The notes beneath the pieces are model-generated. The model worked only from the letters and a program-made list of their open reading frames with translations, was not told the origin of the DNA and did no database searches. The position numbers and the translations under genes are program-made. Positions 54,846 to 64,000 of a stretch of 64,000 nt of DNA are shown piece after piece. The stretch comes from Sinonovacula constricta (taxonomy: Eukaryota; Mollusca; Bivalvia; Cardiida; Solecurtidae): assembly GCA_007844125.1 (NCBI GenBank), contig CM017572.1, forward strand, positions 26,927,879 through 26,991,878. Reading direction: 5' to 3'. How positions within the stretch are numbered: position 1 is the first letter of the stretch; each line of letters begins with the position of its first letter.

Positions 54846-55405
54846 CAGGCAAATGATCAGCTCTATGAGACCAGGCAAGTGATCAGCTCTATTAGACCAG
54901 GCAAGTGATCAGCTCTATGCGACCAGGCAAGTGATCAGCTCTATTAGACCAGGCAAGTGATCAGCTCTATGCGACCAGGTAAATGATCAGCTCTATTAGA
55001 CCAGGCAAGTGATCAGCTCTATGCGACCAGGCAAGTGATCAGCTCTATTAGACCAGGCAAGTGATCAGCTCTATGCGACCAGGCAAGTGATCAGCTCTAT
55101 TAGACCAGGCAAGTGATCAGCTCTATGCGACCAGGTAAATGATCAGCTCTATTAGACCAGGCAAGTGATCAGCTCTATGTGACCAGGCAAGTGATCAGCT
55201 CTATGTGACCAGGCAAGTGATCAGCTCTATTAGACCAGGCAAGTGATCAGCTCTATGTGACCAGGCAAGTGATCAGCTCAATTGGACCAGGTAAATGATC
55301 AGCTCTATTAAACCAGGCAAGTGATTGGCTCTATGCGACCAGGCAAGTGATCAGCTCTGAGACCAGGTAAGTGATTGGCTCTATTAGACCTGGCAAGTGA
55401 TCAGC
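54846..55405. repeat. 26-bp minisatellite with 52-bp higher-order repeat
   Basis: About 21 units of ACCAGGCAAGTGATCAGCTC + TATTAG. In the middle, units with TATTAGACC and TATGCGACC alternate strictly, making a 52-base higher-order unit. Nearly every unit contains TGATCA. Units are nearly identical in the centre and diverge at the right edge, which suggests recent unequal exchange or slippage. Confidence 0.93.
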
Positions 55406-56782
55406 CATTCTCTTGGATTCCAGAGGGATGAATTAATAATGGCCAAATGTCTGGTCAAGGGAAAACAGTGTTCTATCAAAGCTTATATTGATACAAGTAA
55501 TACAATATTATGTTTTTTAAAATTTGATTTTGTTTTTTTCATTTATTTGCTTCATAATCTAACACATAATTAGACAATAATTGAACTTAGATCTAAACTC
55601 CTTTAATATCATGCTTTTGCTATAGGTATAACATTGACTGGCTTTATCATGATGGTTAAGCCATTAGTATGACCAACCTTCTCCTGGTAGGTAGGGGGGA
55701 TATTGCTATTTTTGCCTGATATTGCCTGATATTCTGAATAAATATAAAAAACAAAATGAATTAATGAAATGAAAAAGTATACAATTAACCTCTCCTAGCC
55801 TTAGGCTAGTGAAATAACCCTGATCAGATTTGTGAATCCTGGTTAGTGATAAGCTATTTAAATGAATGTCGCCTGTCCCAAGGGTAGAATAAATGATGAC
55901 AACAAGTCTGGTAGATATGGTCTGATAAGACCATGAATGGTGTAGTGAGGATGGAAACAATGGACCCTTAACATGCTTTAGTAATTAATGAAATCATTAA
56001 TTTTTATGCAGGCTAAGAATTAGCCAGCAGACAGATTTGCATATGCTCCGCCCACTTGTCACATGATCCTACCCTTAGACAACTTATAACATGTCGGCTG
56101 TAACTTAAGATTCAATTTCTCAATCATTTGATGAGCATTTTCTGCCTTATGTAACTTAATTGAGACAGAAACAGCAAGGGAGAAAGTTTGCTAATAAGTC
56201 CTGATGTCTGATGTCTGTGCTGGTAACCTGGGCTATTTATGTCCATTTATGTCATAAATATTGCACACATAATTGGCTACTGTTGTGGTTAATTGAAGGA
56301 TACAATGCTGAGGGTCTGACAAAATATTTAAGTGCACATTTATCAAAAAAACAATTTAGAAGCGATGTGCATGTTTTATACATACCTGACTGATAATGTT
56401 GATATAATTGAAGTTAAAAATGTGCGTACATGTTCTTATGTTGTATCTATCATAGTTGTTTGTAACTTCTAGTCAATGTCGCAAAAAGCACTAAAACTCT
56501 GCTCACAGAAAAGGCTGGACAGTTAAGATTACAATCAAGTTATCGTATGCAAAATTAAGAGTTTAGTTTGATATATATAATTGAATTACCTAAACCAATT
56601 AAGATGTTATATACAGTCATATCATAGTTGGTTTACATTAACGATAAGACATTTGAAATCAGTATAATCTAGATGTTTGATCGATTGTAATTTGTGATAC
56701 TAATATACATAAAATGTACAAAATGTCCGCAAAGGGATATCAATCAGTGACTAGAAGAAAGGTGTGAAAGGGGGAGGAAAAT

Positions 56783-56808
56783 GTCATTAGAACAACTGTT
56801 CTAATGAC
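56783..56808. repeat. Short hairpin (12-bp arms, 2-base loop)
   Basis: GTCATTAGAACA and TGTTCTAATGAC are perfect inverted copies around AC. The preceding 40 bases (ATATCAATCAGTGACTAGAA...) are also found near 35632-35670, so the hairpin may belong to a dispersed repeat. Confidence 0.65.
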
Positions 56809-58527
56809 TATGCATTATCTACTAGGCCAAGATATTACCTATATGCAGCCTGCAGCTTATATCAGGTTATACAGAGGTGTATTGTACCATTTCTCTAAGT
56901 TGGAGAGGATTACATGTAGCAGAATGGTTTGCAAAACATTCTGTAGCAATCTTCAAATCTTACTTACATGGAAATGAAATTAACCACCTGACAAAGCTGT
57001 TTCTAAGCCGTAATTGTCTTATTTTGCATATTCAGGGCTGGAAATATATGGTAACCCAACGTCACACAAGTTAAAATGCAGTTTTAGGCTACCTGTCATT
57101 GATTATTAAATTAGTCTCAGACAAGTGACAAATAACCAGAGGTTTCTAATTCGCGATGAAGACAATTTCACACCAGGAGCATTTATCAACAACAAGTAAA
57201 GGCGGTACATGTACAATGCATGCACATGTCCAAAACAGCCAATCAAGATGCACGATACAAAAATGCTTCTAGTCAAAAAATAAAAGAAACAACTTGTTTT
57301 TATACTGTGTTTTTTAGTAGTTGATATGACAAATGTGCTGTGTTCGTTAAATAAAAACGATGCAAATTTTTGGATAGGTTTATTTTTGTCCAGGTTACTA
57401 GTCCGGGACTTGTCGATGACCAGAACAATTTTCCAGTCCTGATATTTCAATAACAATAACTTAAATTATTAATAACTAAGGGCACTTAATGGTCTCTTTA
57501 ACCTAACCTTCAGAATGCTACAATCACAACAACTTTCCATCTACCTGGTTAACAACAAAACAATGACCAATAAAAGTCGTTAGAGATTGTTCGCGTTTGA
57601 GGTCTGCCCAATAAACCGAGTTTATCTTCCCATTAAAGTGTCAACAGATTGCTTGTGAAGGACATGGTACACACATGTGAATTATTGAACAGGGTCCATA
57701 TGAGGGCAGGATATTGGCAAGATACTGTGGAAGAATTGTCACAGTACTGTTTGATATTCGGACAAGATAATTTTTAGTGCAGATAAAAAAAGTACTATTA
57801 AGTATTTACAAGGGTGAATGTTGGGTAACATGTCTCTAAAACAGATAGAATTATGGCATGCTATTGAGTTTGAGAGTAGAAGTGATGTAATAGATAGTTT
57901 CCACATCAGTGAAGATCCCTTATCTTGGCAGCCATCTATGATGGTAACTTCAAGGAATTTTCAGATGAATTGAATAGAAGGGTAAATTTTATTTTCTTGT
58001 AATTTCTTCATTTGTGGTCCGAAAATTAAAAGCTGTACACCATTGGAAAGCTCTTGAAATTCATATTTTTAGAATACAATATTTTTACAATTGATAAATG
58101 CACACAGAATTAATACACAGAAATAAATAAAACTATTGGCTCATACTTACAACAAAAAGAACAGTGTATCATTTTCGGTTGTATTTCTTTAACCTTTTAA
58201 ACTATCAAAATATAGTTTTGATATTTAAAATACTTTTAAAAAAATGATAAATTTGATATAAAATTCAGTAAAATAGACTGAAAAAATAACAACATAGTGG
58301 TGAGTTTAATACAGAACTTATTTCCCGATTTCGGCATGCATTAGCTCCTGCCCACAAAGATGGCTGCCTTAAACTGTCTTATCAGTGTCGATGACATCAC
58401 ATGGAAACTATCTATTGCAGATGCTCGTCTGCCCGACCTATGTTTGATAGTGTCAGTTTTTATTTTTTGCTAACTTTAGACAAATAAAATAGTTGGCTCC
58501 TGATTTGTGAAACAAATTTTGTAACAC

Positions 58528-58735
58528 TGATTACTGATTTTGTGCAATTGATTATTGACATTATAGATTATACAAAAGATTTTGGCTTTATGCAACTGAA
58601 CCTTGATACTGGGCAGTTGATTCATTGACTTGAATGTGACATTGATTTTGTGCAATTAAACTTTGATTTTTATGCAATTTTTGTTGATTGATCATTGATT
58701 TTGTACAATTGGTACAATTAACTATTGATTTTGAT
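58528..58735. repeat. Degenerate repeat of a TTGATTTTGTGCAATT motif
   Basis: ATTGATTTTGTGCAATTA-type units recur (58536, 58645, 58700, 58722 and weaker copies between) with irregular spacing. Old and diverged tandem array. Confidence 0.5.
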
Positions 58736-58976
58736 GGCATGGTGTGGCTTGTAGTAGAAGAAAGTGTATAAGTGAACATTTTGTAGCCCAATAATGGTGA
58801 GATAATGTTACATATCACCCAACTCAAACAGTTGAGATACATCGGGAGAGAAGTATGAAATTTTATTTTCAGTTTTTGCTTGCATATAAGTTGTTCCAGA
58901 ATAAATATTTAATTAATCATTATGTTGTTATATAAATTTGTATCTAACTTGCTAATTGTTTTATACAACAACTTAC

Positions 58977-59054
58977 CTGGTATAGGCAAAAGACTTCCCT
59001 TCAAATTGATTATTTTATGATGATAGTAGCTATCTGTTTGTATGTTAAATCTTC
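58977..59054 (-). CDS. AKNA: Possible upstream coding exon of AKNA (78 bp)
   Basis: A perfect consensus donor, ACCAG|GTAAGTTG, ends a stretch preceded by a pyrimidine-rich tract and AAATCAG. The 78 bases are open in the one frame that joins exon 1 (one base left over) and would add RFNIQTDSYYHHKIINLKGS then LLPIP before AGGILIDDDG. There is no ATG in it, so a further exon would still be needed. The Ile/Asn/Tyr-rich composition differs from the rest of AKNA, and it may instead be a 5' UTR exon or chance. Confidence 0.3.
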
Positions 59055-59906
59055 CTGATTTTATATTTAATAAGAAGTAAAAAAAAAACTAAAGCAACTA
59101 AAACTTGTGTTTATAAAACACCATCATTTAAGTTACTGACTTATTTAAAAACACAATCTTTGAGAGTAGATGTCCACAGAATGTTGTAATCAAATCAGTA
59201 AATTGTGCTGACAGAAAAATAAAGGATAAAAGTACGAACATTCAAAATCTATTCCAACTATGTCTGTTATTTCCCATGCACACACAAATATTCTCAGATC
59301 TTATCTACACCTTTACTTGAGTTGAAATACTCTCAACTGCAAACATGTGAAAAATTTATGACGGCTTTGAATAGAAAGCCAAACAGTTCATAAATCTGCC
59401 TATTTTACTTATTTAATCAAGGATGAAGAATTTTACTTTTAAGTGGTCCCACAATTTCTAGTACTGTAAATACATGTTAATGTTGGCCAAGGGTGACATT
59501 AAGCCATCATCAAAACAGTCAAAAATATCATGATAGTAGCAAAAGATTTCTCTACTTCCACTGTGTGAGTAGTATTTTCCCAATTAGATGTGCTAATTTG
59601 CAAGCTAAGCAATCTTTTTATTTGACCTTTAACTGTAAGACTCAGCAAGAATTATTGATCTATTTAACACTTGCTTCAATTTTAATAACCAAAACTTAAT
59701 TCTTAGCTACTCACACCTACGTACATAGGTTACTAGAATGATAATCTAATGACTTAAGATGACCCACTCCCTATTCATAAATTTATCTCCTATGTCAATG
59801 TTTTAAACATAATTTAACGCAATAACTCAAGCCATTTTAGTTTGATTGTTACAAAAATAACAGGTACACATGTGTTAAAGGCTTTTATGATAATAAACAT
59901 TCAGCC

Positions 59907-61090
59907 AGCTGTTTTGGTTACACTGATGAAACCTTCAGCCAGCTGTTTTGGTTCATCAGCTGAAAAATTCAGCCAACTGTTTTGGTTCAGCCGGTTTTTT
60001 TGTTCCACTGATTAAACTTTCAGCAGCTGTTTTGGTTGATCTGAAAAAACCTTCAGCCAGCTGTTTTGGTTCATCAGCGGAAACATTCAGCCAGCTGTTT
60101 TGGTTCCACTGATGAAACCTTCAGCCAGGTGTTTTGGTTCATCAGCGGAAACATTCAGCCAACTGTTTTGGTTCCAATGATGAAACCTTCAGCCAGCTGT
60201 TTTGGTTCATCAGCAGACACATTCAGCCAGCTGTTTTGGTTCCACTGATGAAACCTTCAGCCAGCTGTTTTGGTTCATCAGCGGAAACATTCAGCCAACT
60301 GTTTTGGTTCATCATAGGAAACCTTTAGCCAACTGTTTTGGTTCATCAGAGGAAACCTTCAGCCAACTGTTTTGGTTCATCAGAGGAAACCTTCAGCCAG
60401 CTGTTTTGGTTCCACTGAAGAAACCTTCAGCCAACTGTTTTGGTTCATCAGAGGAAACCTTCAGTGAGCTGTTTTGGTTCATCAGAGGAAACCTTCAGCC
60501 AACTGTTTTGGTTCATCAGAGGAAACCTTCAGTCAGCTGTTTTGGTTCCACTGAAGAAACCTTCAGCCAACTGTTTTGGTTCATCAGAGGAAACCTTCAG
60601 CCAGCTGTTTTGGTTCATCAGAGGAAACCTTCAGCCAACTGTTTTGGTTCCATTGAAGAAACCTTCAGCCAACTGTTTTGGTTATCAGAGGAAACCTTCA
60701 GCTAACTGTTTTGATTACACTGAAGAAGCCTTCAGCCAACTGTTTTGGTTCATCAGAGGAAACCTTCAGCCAGCTGTTTTGGTTCCACTGAAGAAACCTT
60801 CAGCCAACTGTTTTGGTTCCACTGAAGAAACCTTCAGCCAACTGTTTTGGTTCATCAGAGGAAACCTTCAGCCAACTGTTTTGGTTCATCAGAGGAAACC
60901 TTCAGCCAACTGTTTTGGTTTCACTAAAGAAACCTTCAGCCAACTGTTTTGGTTCATCAGAGGAAACCTTCAGCCAACTGTTTTGGTTCATCAGAGGAAA
61001 CCTTCAGCCAACTGTTTTGGTTCATCAAAAGAAACCTTCAGCCAGCTGTTTTGGTTCATCAGAGGAAACCTTCAGCCAGCTGTTTTGGTG
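59907..61090. repeat. 34-bp minisatellite (about 35 units)
   Basis: Units of 34 bases with core CAGCCAACTGTTTTGGTTC and two main tails (ATCAGAGGAAACCTT and CACTGAAGAAACCTT). The units at the left end are more varied. Since 34 is not a multiple of three, any one frame passes through all three phases every 102 bases. None of the phases has a stop in the unit on the plus strand, so long open frames with a 34-residue period result. No start context, splice site or family supports a protein. Confidence 0.93.
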
Positions 61091-61211
61091 AACCTAAAGA
61101 AACTTTCTTTTTTGTTTAATCAGAGGAATTCATGAATTTATGCTAAACCTCTGAAGCAGCCCAATAGTATTTGGAGGAGAAAACTTTTAAAAAATAGTTT
61201 TTTTAACAAAG

Positions 61212-61488
61212 GGATTAGGGATTAGCCGGCATTTTTGCCGATACTGCGCAGTGACATTTCTATCATTATAGCACAGGGGCACTTATGAGGTGCCCAGGGA
61301 CTGAACCCGGCCGGTCCATTATACTGACACCGACGAGTCAGGCGTAATGCTGTCCCCTTAGCCCCGAGCGTTAGGAGGGAAGCCACTACTACCAACTTTA
61401 AAGTCTTTGGTCAGACCCGGCCGGGGTTCGAACCCACGACCTCCCGATCCGCAAGCCGACGCTCTACCACCTGAGCTATTGCGGCCGG
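61212..61488 (-). mobile_element. tRNA-derived SINE, family 3 (young copy, 12-bp target duplication)
   Basis: On the minus strand the head reads GGCCGCAATAGCTCAGGTGG (perfect A box), then TAGAGCGTCGGC, then B box GGTTCGAACCC. TTTTTAACAAAG flanks both sides exactly (61200-61211 and 61489-61500). The D and T arms resemble a tRNA, but the anticodon stem does not pair, so this is a SINE and not a tRNA gene. It is much closer to a consensus state than the copy at 45281-45557. Confidence 0.9.
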
Positions 61489-62337
61489 TTTTTAACAAAG
61501 TATACAATAATATTTTACATATTACATATAATAACTATTACAAGAAAAACAACCTTAAAGAGTTGATAATGGAATCTTAACTCTCTCTAAAAAGTTTTAT
61601 TCATATTTTTCAAAATTCAGGTTCTTTTTTCTTCACATAGAGTCAAAAGTTTGTTCTTTGGCATTGCTTTGAAAGTTATTTACTAACAGTAACATGTTCA
61701 ACCATACTGTTTAATGTAAGAATTAAATATTAATTTTTCAGTTAAAGACCAACACGCTGGTTTCAAAGTTTTACAAAATGTTCAATTCAACTCCTTTCTT
61801 TGTATGACCTACATGCCAGTAATGATAACTGATAGCAGAGCATCAATTAAGAATGCCCATGGACTATTGCTGTTGTTTCCTACCCTATTTGTGGTTGTTG
61901 TACATATGACCCCTTATGCAGCCATACAATCTCCACCGATTGCACAAAACAAATAAGCTGTAAAGGTGATCAATATCAACTCTTAGTAACCTGTGAAGTA
62001 CCAATTGACCAGTCTATGGCAAATAGTGTAGATCAAGATAAGTCAGCTTTATTAGCTGCTGAGTCTCTAGCAATATTTCTATAGATTAATTAGGGGTTAT
62101 TAATAAAATGTAGCATGATAGGGATTAATCATTTATGGTACATGTTCAATACACATCAGATAATTGGACTCAGACACAACAATAACAAACCCTAGCCATT
62201 TAAAGATATCCTACCTACTTAAAGGAGTATCTTCAAAAATGGTCAGGTTTTATACTGGTGATATTTTTTAAAGTTTTGTTATAAATGTTAAATGGTCCAC
62301 CAGCAATCTTTTAGTGCCTTAAAACAGATAAGGTGCT

Positions 62338-62445
62338 TTCTTTACATAAACACCTGACATGATACCACACCTAGTCACAGCATTCCAATACCTGTCATGG
62401 AATTACTCTTATATTAAATTGAGCATTCGCAAGGGAGCTATTCCA
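62338..62445 (-). mobile_element. SINE fragment, family 2
   Basis: CACCTGACATGATACCACACC, CTCTTATATTAAATTGAGCA and TTCGCAAGGGAGCTAT match the body of the copy at 17545-17840 and the inverted copy at 25709-26010. The tRNA-like head is missing. Confidence 0.55.
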
Positions 62446-63630
62446 CTACGCTTATTCACAACTTGGAACATCGCGACACATGTTTAAGCCCCGGCCTCCC
62501 AAATTTGGGTTGAATGCTTGATGAAACAACTTTTGATTTTTACTATCTTACACAGTTAGTGTAAGTTAGATTAACAATACAGCTAAAAGCATCATAGCAG
62601 AAAAGTTCTCATGAGGCTAAATTAACATACAGTCCAATCACGATACTTAGAATGTCCATTGGACCGGACAAATTTTTCATTCGATCATAGAATTTGAAAT
62701 ATCGTAAGTTACCAGAGTGACATTGTTGACTGCAGTTGTCGGCCATTGTTTTTACTGTAAACCAGTTTCTACTTGACAAAATACGGTTGTTGTTATTGTT
62801 ATTTTTGTCATATAAATATGAAAATAAAATGAAAACTCATTGTATATATATCATATAAAATTACACATAATCATCATTATTTACTACAAAATAGAAAGCA
62901 TTGCTTCTCATTATAGCAAATAACAAGTAATGTGGCAAATAACTTTTTTACTAAATAAGAGAATGATAGTGCTTAGGTGGTAGTTATGGTAAAAGCCGGT
63001 AAAGCATAGTAAGCAGATACTGATTTGCCGAACGAAGAGCTTTAATTACCCTTTCACCTTTCGGTATATGGCAAGCAACTGATTTGCCTATTGAATATAC
63101 AGGATTTATACCTTTACTTAATGTACTGCGTCAACACCAAATAGTGAACAACATGCTTATTGTTTGTCGCTATTATGAACACCGGGCCAATTAGCCAAGT
63201 TGATGTTGGCAAACAAGCTGAGCTGCTTTCACTGACAGAGGTATGAAAACATGGCAACGGGTTTCAGTATTCTTAAAGCTGGGACTTAATTAATTGCATA
63301 ATTGATTCAAAGGACCATGAAAATCATCCAACTGAGTGAAGCATTCCAAAGTATCGTAACATTTTCTGACAATAGAAATACTGACAGGACAAGCGAATGT
63401 ATCCGTAGTAACCTGTACATTGGTTCAATTGTGATCCGGAGTATCCTGATTGGACGGTACTTTCCATATAAAGCCATAGACTTAAATTACAAGTACCTTC
63501 ATTAATGTACAAATGTCTGGGGGGAAGGAGTCACAATTAATTACAAATGTATGTGCTGACCCTTGAATAAACCAGAAATGATGATGATGGTCTGGGGACA
63601 TTCGCAGCAGACAAGTAAATTCAAGATCAG

Positions 63631-63684
63631 ACAGGCAGGCAGGCAGGCAGGCAGGCAGACAGAGAGACAGACAGACAGACAGAC
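63631..63684. repeat. Compound microsatellite (GCAG)n(ACAG)n
   Basis: ACAGGCAGGCAGGCAGGCAG continues into GCAGACAGAGAGACAGACAG with about 13 tetranucleotide units in all. Confidence 0.95.
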
Positions 63685-64000
63685 TTTCCTGTATGCCTAC
63701 TTCAATTAGTACACTTTTTATGGAACCCATTTTGATTTTATAAAATATTATTTAAATTTAGGAAAAAACATTAACGATAGCCATCGAATATAACAAGAAT
63801 ATCCCTTTAGTTTCTTTAATACTGTATTGACTTATTATCTCACCACTACCAGAAAATCTCAAGAAAGAGCCACTCTGATTGACTGACAATAAGGTGAAGT
63901 ATGATAAACTCGGCCATATATTCATATTATGTCTATATACAGAGCTATTATTCACGGTAGTATTAACAAAGTTGAGAACAATTCATTCTATCAGACTTCC

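Larger units (their letters stand above)
53117..64000. other. 5' flank or first intron of AKNA
   Basis: 10.9 kb upstream of exon 1 of the model. It must contain, or run into, the intron leading to the missing initiator exon. It holds a candidate coding exon (58977-59054), two large minisatellites (54846-55405 and 59907-61090), a young SINE (61212-61488), a SINE fragment (62338-62445), a degenerate repeat (58528-58735), a hairpin (56783-56808) and a tetranucleotide run (63631-63684). I cannot place a promoter. Direct repeats of TTTTCTGTAGCTTTCAAAGT occur at 53641-53702. Confidence 0.6.

Noticed and set aside
54846..55405. CRISPR-like array
   Set aside because: The units are contiguous with no unique spacers, and the surroundings are a eukaryotic intron or flank.
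58151..58172. Short start exon ATG-ATA-CAC... with donor TTGTT|GTAAGT
   Set aside because: It would give MIHCSFC before exon 1 in the right phase, but it is only 22 bases with a poor exonic donor context and is expected by chance in 10 kb of AT-rich DNA.
60066..61135. Plus-strand open frames of up to 231 codons
   Set aside because: They are translations of the 34-bp minisatellite; all three phases are open, the peptide is a pure repeat, and there is no supporting start or splice site.
61415..61488. tRNA gene on the minus strand
   Set aside because: D arm and T arm are good, but the anticodon stem does not pair and the sequence continues into a SINE body flanked by a target duplication.

Overview
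The window is animal nuclear DNA: AT-rich, intron-rich and full of SINEs, foldback elements and minisatellites. The repeat families, as I remember them, look like those of bivalve molluscs. That placement is an inference. The gene content by itself only says bilaterian.

Nearly all the coding sequence belongs to one minus-strand gene. I assembled 24 exons from 53116 down to the stop at 5339. Every splice junction uses GT/AG, and the reading phase is kept through all 23 introns, giving 2178 codons of uninterrupted protein plus a split first codon. I identify it as an invertebrate AKNA, the centrosomal microtubule-organising protein also annotated as an AT-hook transcription factor. Exon 1 ends in a clear AKNA domain (QLQSDYDRLLSKYALAELTIDQ...LGAK). 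Exons 2-5 hold coiled-coil helices that match the middle of vertebrate AKNA. Exons 11 and 12 hold two short blocks known from the human protein (MTSLxxSGISE and TDSGFxGS). Exon 19 holds a CPMC...HTH knuckle, and the last exon matches the vertebrate C-terminal helix. The initiator exon was not found with confidence; one candidate upstream exon lies at 58977-59054.

At the left edge (432-603, plus strand) is the last coding exon of a second gene that I cannot name. The two genes converge across about 4.7 kb of AT-rich sequence that must hold both 3' UTRs.

The introns and the 5' flank carry the mobile and repetitive DNA: at least three tRNA-derived SINE families (one copy with a perfect 12-bp target duplication), a 566-bp terminal-inverted-repeat element with an internal 146-bp tandem array, a foldback element, a possible relic of a non-LTR retrotransposon, and minisatellites with units of 26, 30, 34 and 37 bp. 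The 15.8-kb first intron (35387-51154) contains a possible 51-bp cassette exon.

I saw no functional tRNA, rRNA, CRISPR array, virus or operon. The most useful results are the exon model of a long invertebrate AKNA, its four spaced DSG-type motifs, and the two candidate extra exons.
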